Of a stretch of DNA of 64,000 nt, positions 1 to 7,103 are shown piece after piece; the first letter of the stretch is position 1, and each line of letters begins with the position of its first letter. Made by a program: the position numbers and the translations under genes. The stretch comes from Nocardioides sp. YR527 (GTDB lineage: Bacteria > Actinomycetota > Actinomycetes > Propionibacteriales > Nocardioidaceae). The notes under the pieces are model-generated. The model had not been told where the DNA came from. It made no database searches and saw only the letters and a program-made list of their open reading frames with translations. The DNA lies in the NCBI RefSeq assembly GCF_900101045.1, contig NZ_FNFN01000001.1:682001-746000 (forward strand), written 5' to 3'.

Positions 1-140
1 TCGCGACCGTCAACAAGGCGCACGCCGAAGGCCGTTCGGTCACCGACGCCGACATCGACGAGATCCGCAACATCTGCCGCTGCGGCACCTACGTACGGAT
101 CCGGGAGGCGATCAAGGCCGGCGCCGGGAAGATGGGCTGA
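1..140 (+). CDS. (2Fe-2S)-binding oxidoreductase small subunit, C-terminal end
   Basis: Only the last 45 residues are inside the window; the gene starts upstream. The visible end contains NICRCGTYVRIREAI, the CxC half of the second [2Fe-2S] site of the small iron-sulfur subunit of molybdenum hydroxylases (xanthine dehydrogenase / isoquinoline 1-oxidoreductase alpha type). These subunits pass electrons between the molybdenum cofactor of the large subunit and the acceptor. The stop is TGA at 138-140. The large subunit is not downstream, so it is probably upstream if the pair is intact. Family assignment is good; the substrate cannot be told. Confidence 0.8.
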   Translation, partial: ATVNKAHAEGRSVTDADIDEIRNICRCGTYVRIREAIKAGAGKMG

Positions 141-160
141 TCCTCCACGCCAGCCGATGG

Positions 161-622
161 ATGGGCGGCCGGAATGCTTGTCTACGGAAACGGTACGGGC
201 TTGTACGGGCAGCATCGTGTGGACGACCTCACTACCTTCTCAGGCTCCACCACCTCGGAGAAGGAGGTCCCAACGTCTGTCTCAAGAACGGCTCCTACAA
301 CGGCGGCACCAAGATCTGGCAGGACCGGACCCCGGGGTACCTGATCCTTCCCGAGGGCGATCGGAACGTGGCGGACTCCGTCATCAATACCAAGAACGAC
401 GACTCTGTCTGGCTTCTGGACACCGGCGTGAGCCCGGATCGCCATCTCTGCATTCCTGCTGACACCTACGTGAACCTGGGTTCCTATGCGCATCCGACGC
501 GCGGAGGCACCTGGGCCGGCGATGTCGATGTCGTGCAGATCTGGCCCAGCTCCGACGACTGCAAGTGCAGTGGCAGCACCCAAGTTCGGCAGGGTTGGGT
601 CGAGGACGGATGGAGGCCGTAA
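161..622 (+). pseudogene. Possible degraded secreted protein, peptidase inhibitor I36 / crystallin-like
   Basis: The reading frame ending at 622 has a convincing C-terminal part: CLKNGSYNGG, then ILPEGDRNVADSVINTK and NDDSVWLLD. That spacing resembles the beta/gamma-crystallin-like fold of I36 inhibitors (Cys near the start, a Gly-Gly turn, then 'S-V-x-N'). The first 30 codons of this frame look non-coding and have no signal peptide. A more natural start lies in another frame (ATG at 174, MLVYGNGTGLYGQH), so a frameshift near 275-290 is plausible. Either a broken gene or a chance long frame; the family call is tentative. Confidence 0.3.
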
Positions 623-637
623 CGGCGTGACCTCGCT

Positions 638-690
638 GTGACAGAGGGTCCGACCTTGTGATCACTTCACAAGGTCGGACCCTCTGTCAC
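638..690. terminator. Perfect 23-bp hairpin
   Basis: Arms 638-660 and 668-690 are exact reverse complements around a 7-nt loop (661-667). No T-run follows on either strand. It lies between the frame ending at 622 and the flavoprotein start at 716, so it most likely ends transcription from upstream. Confidence 0.7.
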
Positions 691-715
691 AGTCCACGTC
701 ACGTACGCTCGCGGG

Positions 716-1267
716 GTGGCCATCGTCGGAGTCATCGCCTGCGCCGCAGGCGGTGTGGAGCAACTCTGCGACGAGCTGGTCACCCCGTTGGTGGATGCCG
801 GCCATCAGGTCCCGGTGACCCTGACGCCGACAGCGTTCACCTGGCTCAGGGCGAACGGTGAGGCCGACCGGATCGAGGCCATCACCCGCTTCCCCGTGCG
901 GGGACCGAGCCGTCTCCCGTGGGAGCCGCGAACCCACCCGGCGCAGCTCGACGTGATCGTCGTGGCCCCCGCGACCTTCAACTCCACCGCCAAGATCGCC
1001 CTGGGCCTAGCCGACAACCAGGCCCTCACGGTAGTGACCGAGAGCCTCGCGACGGTCCCAGTCGTCCTCTTCCCGCTCATCAACGCCGCCCACGCCGAGC
1101 ACCCCGCCTGGCCCTCCCACATGGCAGCCCTACGCAGTGCCGGCGTCGAACTCATCGAAGGCCCCGACCTCTGGCCCCTCTACCCACCCCGCGAGCTGCC
1201 ACCGGACCAGAACCTGCCGTGGAAGGCGATCCTCGATGCCACTCAGCAGGCGGTAGCGCGGAGTTAG
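716..1267 (+). CDS. Flavoprotein (HFCD / DFP-like domain)
   Basis: 183 residues, GTG start. The N-terminus VGVIACAAGGVEQLCDELV and the central VIVVAPATFNSTAKIALGLADN match the flavoprotein fold shared by phosphopantothenoylcysteine decarboxylase and EpiD-type cysteine decarboxylases, in which FMN sits near the APAT(F/x)N loop. There is no CoaB synthetase domain, so this is not CoaBC. Small stand-alone flavoproteins of this type are common in actinobacteria and their substrates are unknown. It is monocistronic, preceded by the 638-690 hairpin and facing the minus-strand DUF433 region. Confidence 0.75.
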   Translation: MAIVGVIACAAGGVEQLCDELVTPLVDAGHQVPVTLTPTAFTWLRANGEADRIEAITRFPVRGPSRLPWEPRTHPAQLDVIVVAPATFNSTAKIALGLADNQALTVVTESLATVPVVLFPLINAAHAEHPAWPSHMAALRSAGVELIEGPDLWPLYPPRELPPDQNLPWKAILDATQQAVARS

Positions 1268-1447
1268 GGCCGGGTCGAGTCCACAGGTGGCTTCGAGCCG
1301 AGTTATCCACAAAGGCGGCCTGCGGTTAGCCCGCGGTGGAGGCTTTCCTACTTCTCGACAGTCGGCGTGACGCCGAGCGGCAGCCGCTGGACGCGGACCG
1401 GGCGGGCGCGATCGAGAAGACAGCGTCGCCCACCGCCCTCGATGGCC

Positions 1448-1549
1448 TCACCGATCTGCGACATCCTCGGTGTGGACGACGACATCGCATTCGTCGGCGA
1501 GCGCCGCGGTCACGGAGTAAGGCAGGTTCTGGTCCAGCAGCAGTCTCAC
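1448..1549 (-). pseudogene. DUF5615 PIN-like toxin, truncated after 33 residues
   Basis: The minus strand from a GTG at 1549 reads VRLLLDQNLPYSVTAALADE and then CDVVVHTEDVADR before a TGA at 1448-1450. This is the N-terminus of DUF5615 PIN-like toxins: the 'LLLDxNL' acidic start followed by a buried strand and 'H..D'. Full members run to roughly 100-120 residues and carry more acidic active-site residues, so the protein is cut to about a third. The start overlaps the DUF433 stop by GTGA (1546-1549), the usual layout of the pair. No obvious continuation is seen in the other two frames. It is too short to be toxic if read correctly. Confidence 0.7.
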
Positions 1550-1794
1550 GCAGATTCCGGCAGCGGAAGGTAGAAGTCACGCTGCGCCAGAGCGCCTGCG
1601 TATGCGAACCCTTGCTGGGCGTCCTCGGGCTCGAGGAACGGAAAGTCCTCGTGGATCTCCTCAAAGGTCATCCCGGCCGCGAATAGTTCCAGCAGCTGAT
1701 TGACGCTGAACCGGTAGCCGCGGATACACGGCCGACCACCGAGTTTTTCGGACTCAACGGTTAGCCGGTCGTATCCCGGAACTGTCTGCGTCAT
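1546..1794 (-). CDS. DUF433 antitoxin
   Basis: 82 residues. It contains the DUF433 hallmarks GGRPCIRGYRFSVNQLLELF, AAGMTFEEIHEDFPFLEPED and a C-terminal aromatic tail. DUF433 proteins have a winged-HTH-like fold and act as antitoxins of DUF5615 (VapC-like PIN) toxins, usually translated just before the toxin with overlapping codons. That arrangement is kept here, but the toxin frame is truncated (1448-1549), so this looks like an orphaned antitoxin. Such orphans can still bind their own promoter or neutralise toxins encoded elsewhere. Confidence 0.85.
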   Translation of the reverse strand: MTQTVPGYDRLTVESEKLGGRPCIRGYRFSVNQLLELFAAGMTFEEIHEDFPFLEPEDAQQGFAYAGALAQRDFYLPLPESA

Positions 1795-2343
1795 GCCTCG
1801 AGACTAAGCCTCCTAGACATATCCGCTGGCTGTCTGACTCGCTTGTTCGGGACGCAGAGGATGCCATGTGTGCAACGGAAAACGTAAGAACCCCGCTGGA
1901 GTCTCGGGTCACCAGCGGGGCAAGCACCATCATGCACGATACCCATGGGGGTTGTCCGAACTTCCAGGCGAGTCGCCCAAGAACTTTGAGCCGTAGGCCG
2001 TTGCCGCCGGTGCGTCAGGCGACACAGACCTCGTCGACTCCGGGTCGAGCATGACGACATGCCCAGGATCGAGCCGGTCTTCCAGGTACGGTGCTTGCCG
2101 GCCATCGACCAGACCACCGACGGTATCTGTCGGTGTGCGACGAGTACGACACATGGGCTCGGCAGTCAGGGGATGCGCCGTACGCGCATCCATGACGCGA
2201 CGCGATTGCCCCCGTTCGAGAGAGCGTCAGCCCGCGTACGGCTCCTCATCTCGCCTGCCGCACACGGGCGACCCTCGGCGTCGATCTACCGCCTGATTCA
2301 GTGATGACACCATCCGCCACCTCGCAGCGATCGCGCGGATCTG
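1795..2343. other. About 550 bases without a convincing gene
   Basis: Several overlapping frames exist, none with the strong third-position GC of the neighbours. The best is complement(1930..2193), 87 residues, whose middle (VGGLVDGRQAPYLEDRLDPG) looks protein-like but has no recognisable family, start context or partner. It may be a remnant of a decayed gene next to the broken toxin-antitoxin pair. Confidence 0.4.
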
Positions 2344-2712
2344 TCAGTGCGGTTTGTGAATCTCTTTAGTCTGCGGGTCATACAGCACCAACCCATGTCG
2401 CCGGGCGAGCCGGGCGATCAGGTTGACGACCCCGGGCGGACTCGCGAAGCTCATGCAGAGGTACGTCGACAAGCGCGTGTCAGGGCCAGGCGTGACGCTC
2501 CAGATGCTGCTCCCCAGCTCGTCGTCATTGAGCGATTCGAGCGGGGGATAGCTGGCGAAGATGTCGTGGAGGAAGGCTCGTACGCGGGGATCGACCTCGT
2601 CCTCCGGTGGCTCATGCCACTCCTCTCCATCCGCCTCGAGATCGAGGAGGCGCTCGGCGTCAGTAATCGAAGCAGGTCCGTCATTGGCGAAGACCATCAG
2701 GTCCAAACTCAT
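2344..2712 (-). CDS. Conserved small hypothetical protein
   Basis: 122 residues, starting MSLDLMVFAND and ending with LYDPQTKEIHKPH. The 'DLxVF' start, an acidic middle with an exposed 'YPPLE' segment, a 'S-x-W-S-V' strand and a closing 'hGLVLYDPQ' pattern recall small cytosolic actinobacterial proteins, some of which are found next to immunity-type genes. I cannot name a family with certainty. No signal peptide or membrane segment. The codon pattern supports a real gene, and 327 bases separate its start from the tRNA operon. Confidence 0.65.
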   Translation of the reverse strand: MSLDLMVFANDGPASITDAERLLDLEADGEEWHEPPEDEVDPRVRAFLHDIFASYPPLESLNDDELGSSIWSVTPGPDTRLSTYLCMSFASPPGVVNLIARLARRHGLVLYDPQTKEIHKPH

Positions 2713-2994
2713 TCGTCGCGTCCCGTCGTCCGGCCGACCAGATGCCTTGTCGGTTCGTTGCTTCTGCTACGCCCCGAGATTCCCGGATGTAAGCGACCCC
2801 CGGCAGTTGTCGATCTGCGTGTCACCTACATGTGGTACGTCGTGCGACCGGGTCGGTGCTGGCCCAGACCGCCCGGTGATGGAGATCGGCGCTCAGACCG
2901 TGGACGCCGCATTCGGCAAGCCCCACAAGGAAGATCGTCCCGAAGCCATGAGTCAGGCGCTTCGTCAGGAAACCCATTCGATACGGTGAAATTG

Positions 2995-3035
2995 AACCGG
3001 CCCCGATTTGCGTTTCCGCAGTTCAGGGGCCGGTT
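2995..3035 (-). terminator. Terminator of the tRNA operon
   Basis: Arms 2995-3004 and 3026-3035 are complementary over 10 bp (AACCGGCCCC with GGGGCCGGTT). On the minus strand the stem is followed by CAATTTC, a weak T-run. It sits five bases beyond the CCA end of tRNA-Val. The rest of 2713-2994 shows no gene. Confidence 0.75.
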
Positions 3036-3039
3036 TCTG

Positions 3040-3114
3040 TGGTGGACGATACTGGGTTTGAACCAGTGACCTCTTCCGTGTCAAGGAAGCGCGCTACCGC
3101 TGCGCCAATCGTCC
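3040..3114 (-). tRNA. tRNA-Val (GAC)
   Basis: Cloverleaf on the minus strand with acceptor stem GGACGAT/ATCGTCC, T-arm GGTTCAAACCC and anticodon loop TTGACAC (anticodon GAC, valine). The 3' CCA is encoded in the DNA (complement of 3040-3042), unlike the two tRNAs upstream of it. Confidence 0.95.
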
Positions 3115-3147
3115 GTGGTTATTCAGTTATATCAGGGTGGTGCTTCG

Positions 3148-3218
3148 AGGTGGGTACGGGATTTGAACCCGTGTACACGGATTTGCAGTCCGTTGCCTCG
3201 CCTCTCGGCCAACCCACC
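3148..3218 (-). tRNA. tRNA-Cys (GCA)
   Basis: 71 nt on the minus strand. Acceptor stem GGTGGGT/ACCCACC, anticodon loop CTGCAAA (anticodon GCA, cysteine), T-loop GTTCAAAT, and U at the discriminator position as expected for tRNA-Cys. CCA is not encoded. Middle gene of a Gly-Cys-Val cluster. Confidence 0.95.
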
Positions 3219-3253
3219 GCTGGAGGCAATGCCTCCGGTGGAGACCTACTCCG

Positions 3254-3326
3254 AGCGGACGACGAGGCTCGAACTCGCGACCTCAACCTTGGCAAGGTTG
3301 CGCTCTACCAACTGAGCTACGTCCGC
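3254..3326 (-). tRNA. tRNA-Gly (GCC)
   Basis: 73 nt on the minus strand. Acceptor stem GCGGACG/CGTCCGC, D-arm AGCTCAGTTGGTAGAGC, anticodon loop TTGCCAA (anticodon GCC, glycine), T-loop GTTCGAGC, discriminator U. CCA is not encoded. First gene of the tRNA operon, behind the promoter at 3371-3399. Confidence 0.95.
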
Positions 3327-3370
3327 TTGTGCTTCCGGCCCGGTTTCCCGTGCCCTTGGCGACGAGAAGA

Positions 3371-3399
3371 ACATTAACGGAGCCGCTGTCGGGGGACAA
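3371..3399 (-). promoter_or_regulatory. Housekeeping promoter of the tRNA operon
   Basis: On the minus strand TTGTCC (3399-3394) and TAATGT (3376-3371) are separated by 17 bases, close to the -35/-10 consensus of the main sigma factor. The predicted start is about 40 bases before tRNA-Gly. Confidence 0.6.
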
Positions 3400-3493
3400 A
3401 TCGGGGGTCACCTCCGTGTCATTCGCTCGTCGTCTCGGAGGCCGCACCGGCGCGTATTCCGCCCTCTGACCAGGGACGTTTTAGAGTTGCCGC

Positions 3494-4315
3494 ATGCGCG
3501 CGTGGATCGATGGTCAGCTTCTCGACAACCCGGCCGCCCCGGCGGTCTCCATCAAGGACCACGGTCTGGTGGTCGGCGACGGCGTCTTCGAGACGCTCAA
3601 GGTGATCGAGGACCAGCCGTTCGCGCTCGCCCTCCACCTCGACCGCCTGGAGCGGTCGGCAACCGGCCTCGGTCTGCCCGCCCTCGACCGCGGGCTCGTC
3701 ACCAAGGGCGTCGAGGCCGTGCTGGGCGCGGCCCCGACGGCGTACGGGCGTCTTCGGATCACCGTCACGGGCGGACCGGCGCCGTTCGGGTCCGGCCGCG
3801 TGGAGGTCGCGCCGACGATCATCATCGGCCTCGAGGACGCGGCCCCCAACCCGGCCGAGACGAAGGTCGTCAGCGTGCCGTGGCGCCGCAACGAGCACGG
3901 CGCGACCACCGGCCTGAAGACGACGTCGTACGCCGAGAACGTCATCGGTCTCGCCGAGGCCCGCAAGCACGGGGCCAGCGAGGCGATCTTCGCCAACACC
4001 GTGGGCGACCTGTGCGAGGGCACCGGCAGCAACGTCTTCTACGTGCTCGACGGCACGCTCAAGACCCCGACGCTCTCCAGCGGCCCGCTGGCCGGGATCA
4101 CCCGTGCCCTGGTGCTGGAGTGGTTCGGCGCGGAGGAGACCGACGAGCCGCTGGCCGAGGTCGAGGAGTACGCCACGGAGGTCTTCCTGACCTCCAGCCT
4201 GCGTGATGTTCAGGCGGTGACCGAGTGGGGCACGCGCACGCTCCCGCACGGCCCGGTCACCCGGGCGGCGCAGGAGGCGTGGCGTACGAACGAGCCGAGC
4301 CTGCTCGGCCTCTAG
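3494..4315 (+). CDS. Class IV PLP aminotransferase / aminodeoxychorismate lyase-like
   Basis: 273 residues. The N-terminal strand IDGQLL, the motif HGLVVGDGVFETL, the RxxR-type HLDRLERSATGLGL and the catalytic lysine region GLKTTSYAENVIGLAEA are typical of fold-type IV PLP enzymes (branched-chain aminotransferase, D-amino acid aminotransferase, PabC). The central EAIFANTVGDLCEGTGSNVF carries the cofactor phosphate-binding Gly-Thr. Actinobacterial proteins of this length and neighbourhood are generally annotated as 4-amino-4-deoxychorismate lyase (folate synthesis). The sequence alone does not decide between that and a small-molecule transaminase. The last four bases overlap the convergent acetyltransferase. 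Confidence 0.8.
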   Translation: MRAWIDGQLLDNPAAPAVSIKDHGLVVGDGVFETLKVIEDQPFALALHLDRLERSATGLGLPALDRGLVTKGVEAVLGAAPTAYGRLRITVTGGPAPFGSGRVEVAPTIIIGLEDAAPNPAETKVVSVPWRRNEHGATTGLKTTSYAENVIGLAEARKHGASEAIFANTVGDLCEGTGSNVFYVLDGTLKTPTLSSGPLAGITRALVLEWFGAEETDEPLAEVEEYATEVFLTSSLRDVQAVTEWGTRTLPHGPVTRAAQEAWRTNEPSLLGL

Positions 4316-4836
4316 ACCTCCGAAGGCACCCCGCTCAGCTCGATCTCCATGAGCACCCGCCGCCCCTCCTGATCCAGGCCGAGCTGCCGTTCGGTCTCGA
4401 CGAGCCGATGTTCGTACGGCTCGGTCGGCTCGGTCTCGACGAACCCGAGATGGCGGTACAACGGCGCGTTCCAGGGCACGTCGGCGTAGGTCATGAGCGT
4501 CATCCTGCGTGCCCCGGTGGCCGCGGCTCGCCCCATCGCCGCCTCCACCAGGGCTCGCCCGTGCCCGCACCCCTGGAACACCGGATCGACCGCCAGCTGC
4601 TCCAGGTGCATGTGTCCGTCGAGCTCGAGAACGTGCGCGAAGCCGACCACGTCTGCGCCGTGCACCGCCACCAGCAGGAACCCCGGCTCGATGGCACGTA
4701 CCGCTCCTTCCGTCGGTGGTGGCCAGCCCGGGTCGTGCCCGAAGTGGTCGACGAACATCGCGTCCCCGGCCGCCTCGATCCTGCTCAGCAACGGAAGGTC
4801 GTCCGGCTCGGCCACCCGGGTCGTGTTCATGGTCAT
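4312..4836 (-). CDS. GNAT family N-acetyltransferase
   Basis: 174 residues. The acetyl-CoA pyrophosphate loop is visible as AVDPVFQGCGHGRALVEAAM, followed by the beta-bulge strand MTLMTYADVPWNAPLYRHLGF, the canonical last GNAT helix and strand. The substrate is unknown. It is convergent with the aminotransferase (4-bp overlap) and is separated from the MFS small subunit by about 75 bases on its upstream side. Confidence 0.85.
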   Translation of the reverse strand: MTMNTTRVAEPDDLPLLSRIEAAGDAMFVDHFGHDPGWPPPTEGAVRAIEPGFLLVAVHGADVVGFAHVLELDGHMHLEQLAVDPVFQGCGHGRALVEAAMGRAAATGARRMTLMTYADVPWNAPLYRHLGFVETEPTEPYEHRLVETERQLGLDQEGRRVLMEIELSGVPSEV

Positions 4837-4909
4837 GGGACGCTAGCAGCGTCTCGACGACGCTTCGTACGCCTTTTCGAGCGCGTACAACGCCGGCCGA
4901 CGAGAAGCG

Positions 4910-5011
4910 TCAGCCCGTGAAGAGCTGTGCCGCACGGCGCAGCGTCTCGATGACGCCGTAGGCCAGCGGGATCCCGACCAGGGCCCAGGCACCTGCGATC
5001 CTGGCTTTCAT
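4910..5011 (-). CDS. MFS (OFA family) transporter small subunit
   Basis: 33 residues: one hydrophobic helix (AWALVGIPLAYGVIETL) followed by a short amphipathic end (RRAAQLFTG). This pattern is that of the tiny 'MFS transporter small subunit' found after oxalate/formate-antiporter-type carriers in actinobacteria. The start ATG overlaps the carrier's stop by ATGA (5008-5011), so translation is coupled. It probably sits in the membrane against the carrier. Family known, exact role not. Confidence 0.75.
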   Translation of the reverse strand: MKARIAGAWALVGIPLAYGVIETLRRAAQLFTG

Positions 5012-6405
5012 GCTGCGCTCCTCTCGGTCTCGGTGGAGTCGGCGGACGTCGGTTCGTGGAACCGGTCGGGGACCTGGTGGACCAGGAGGTTGGCGATGAA
5101 GCCGACCGCGAGGACGCCGACCATGGTCAGCAGCGCCGGCTGGTAGGCGGCCGCGGTGAGCGTGCCTGGTTCACCCTGCGCGTCGAGGAAGGCGTTGATG
5201 ATGAGCGGTCCAGCGATGCCGGCGGCCGACCAGGCGGTCAGCAGCCGGCCATGGATGGCGCCGACCTGGAAGGTGCCGAAGAGGTCGCGCAGGTAGGCGG
5301 GGACGGTCGCGAAGCCGCCTCCGTAGAAGGACAGGATCACGACGGCGAGCAGCACGAACAGCGCCATCGAGGTGTCCCCGACGGTCGCCAGCAGGAGATA
5401 GAGCACCAGTCCGACCCCGAGATACATCATGTAGATCGGCTTGCGGCCGATGACATCGGAGGTCGAGGACCAGATGAACCGGCCGCTCATGTTGGCGATC
5501 GAGAGCAGACCGACGAAGCCGCCGGCCGCGACCGCGCTGACCGTGGAGACTCCGTCGGTGCGGAAGAAGTCCTGGATCATCGGGGCCGCCTGCTCGAGGA
5601 TGCCGATGCCTGCGGTGACGTTGCAGAAGAGGACGATCCACACCAGCCAGAACGACCGGGTCCTGATCGCGTTGTTGGCCGAGACGCTGGCCGTGGTGAC
5701 GAGCTTCTTCTGCATCACGCTGGCCGGATCCCAGCCCGCCGGCGTCCAGCCCTCCGGTGGAACGCGGACGGTGGCCGCACCGAAGGACATGAAGACCAGA
5801 TAGACCACGCCGAGGGTCACGAAGAGCATCATCACCGCGTGGCCGTCGGGCACGGTGCTGGCGTCACCGGTGTAGGACGGGTCGTAGAGCTCCAGCAGCC
5901 GACCGCTCAGCGGGCTGGCGATCATCGCGCCGCCGCCGAAGCCCATGATCGCCATGCCGGTGGCCAGACCCGGCCGGTCCGGGAACCATTTGATGAGCGT
6001 GGAGACGGGGGAGATGTAGCCGATCCCGAGTCCGATGCCGCCGATGACGCCGTAGCCGAGGTAGACCAGCCACAGCTGGCCGGTGCCGATGCCGAGCGCG
6101 CCGATGAAGAAGCCGGACGACCAGAAGATCGCGGCCGCGGTCATCGCGGCCCTCGGTCCGTTGCGGTCGACCCAGGTGCCCATCACCGCGGCCGAGAGGC
6201 CGAGCATCACGATCGCGATCGAGAAGATCACCCCGATCGCGGTCTGGCTGGTGTCGAAGTGCTCGACCAGGGCGGTCTTGTAGACGCTGGTGGCGTACAC
6301 CTGGCCGATGCAGAGATGGACGGCGAGGGCGGCGGGCGGGATGAGCCAGCGACTGTAGCCGGGACCGGCCACCGTTCGCTCGCGAGAAAGGAAAGCTGGC
6401 AGCAC
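5008..6405 (-). CDS. MFS transporter, oxalate/formate antiporter (OFA) family
   Basis: 465 residues with about 12 membrane helices. I chose the GTG at 6405 because GGAGG lies five bases upstream; the frame stays open to 6450 but without a ribosome site. Typical features are the N-terminal WLIPPAALAVHLCIGQVYATSVY, GTWVDRNGPRAAM (MFS motif A, loop 2-3), GIGLGIGYISPVSTLIKWFPDRPGLATG (characteristic of OFA) and a second motif-A-like loop SSTSDVIGRKPIY. OFA members exchange small mono- or dicarboxylates; the substrate here is not predictable. It forms a two-gene unit with the small subunit. Confidence 0.88.
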   Translation of the reverse strand: MLPAFLSRERTVAGPGYSRWLIPPAALAVHLCIGQVYATSVYKTALVEHFDTSQTAIGVIFSIAIVMLGLSAAVMGTWVDRNGPRAAMTAAAIFWSSGFFIGALGIGTGQLWLVYLGYGVIGGIGLGIGYISPVSTLIKWFPDRPGLATGMAIMGFGGGAMIASPLSGRLLELYDPSYTGDASTVPDGHAVMMLFVTLGVVYLVFMSFGAATVRVPPEGWTPAGWDPASVMQKKLVTTASVSANNAIRTRSFWLVWIVLFCNVTAGIGILEQAAPMIQDFFRTDGVSTVSAVAAGGFVGLLSIANMSGRFIWSSTSDVIGRKPIYMMYLGVGLVLYLLLATVGDTSMALFVLLAVVILSFYGGGFATVPAYLRDLFGTFQVGAIHGRLLTAWSAAGIAGPLIINAFLDAQGEPGTLTAAAYQPALLTMVGVLAVGFIANLLVHQVPDRFHEPTSADSTETERSAA

Positions 6406-6496
6406 TGTGACCTCCGAGGGGTGCATGCGGGTGACGCACATCACTACCACAGTTGACGTGGAAACGGCGAGGGATCGCTTCCGGCCAGCAAAAGCA

Positions 6497-6536
6497 CGAA
6501 CCCTCCCGTCCCGGGAATCCGGGACGGGAGGGTTCG
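6497..6536 (-). terminator. 18-bp perfect hairpin terminator
   Basis: Arms 6497-6514 and 6519-6536 pair perfectly around loop GAAT. On the minus strand the stem is followed by TGCTTTTGCT, so it is a fairly conventional terminator for the SsgA-like gene ending at 6565. Confidence 0.85.
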
Positions 6537-6564
6537 CAGACGAATGAGCAGGCGGACGGAGTGC

Positions 6565-7002
6565 CTACTCTGCGTCGAAGGACGAGCCCAGCAGGTCCGC
6601 GATCAACCCGTCGAGATCCATGTGCTGGCTCTCGGAGCCGACCGGAACGGCCGAGAAGGACTTGCCGAGGAACATCTGCACCTCGCGCGAGTCGGCGGTC
6701 GCGATCAGGCGGCCGTCGGGGGAGCTGAAGTCGAAGACCGCGACGGCCTTGGCGTCCTCGTCGATGCTGGGGTAGATCTTCACGTCACCCTCGCCGGCGG
6801 GGGCGGCCAGGCCCTGCAGCATCAGCGTGCGGGACACGACCCACTCGACGTCACCGGTGCTGGAGTGGAAGGTCAGGCTCACTGCGTACGGGTCGTTCTC
6901 GCGGTAGCCGAGGGTCGTCGGCACCTCCACGGTCCGGCCCCACGGGTCGAGGCAGGAGATCTTGATGTCTTGCTGCACTGCCGGGTGCTTGATGTCGCTC
7001 AT
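6565..7002 (-). CDS. SsgA/SsgB-like sporulation and cell-division regulator
   Basis: 145 residues. Starts MSDIKHPAVQQDIKISCLDP and has the SALP pattern: YRENDPYAVSLTFHSSTGDV with VEWVVSRTLMLQGL, then a GEGDVKIYP strand and a 'SREVQMFLGKSF' segment. SsgA-like proteins are actinobacterial; in streptomycetes they position FtsZ and control spore wall synthesis (SsgB recruits FtsZ). The C-terminal acidic tail is normal. It has its own terminator and a 101-base upstream gap. In a non-sporulating genus it would probably act in septum placement; that is inference. Confidence 0.85.
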   Translation of the reverse strand: MSDIKHPAVQQDIKISCLDPWGRTVEVPTTLGYRENDPYAVSLTFHSSTGDVEWVVSRTLMLQGLAAPAGEGDVKIYPSIDEDAKAVAVFDFSSPDGRLIATADSREVQMFLGKSFSAVPVGSESQHMDLDGLIADLLGSSFDAE

Positions 7003-7103
7003 TCGTCCGCTCCTTGTTCGTGGTCTTGCCAAGGAGACGGAGCGGTACGCGGAGTCTGATGCTGTTTCTACAAACTTTCTGAACGAAGTTGTGGAGACCC
7101 CGA

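Noticed and set aside
5056-6456. 466-codon plus-strand frame opposite the OFA carrier
   Set aside because: Its protein is rich in Asp, Glu, Arg and His with no fold, the typical mirror of a GC-rich membrane-protein gene on the other strand. The minus strand has clear MFS motifs.
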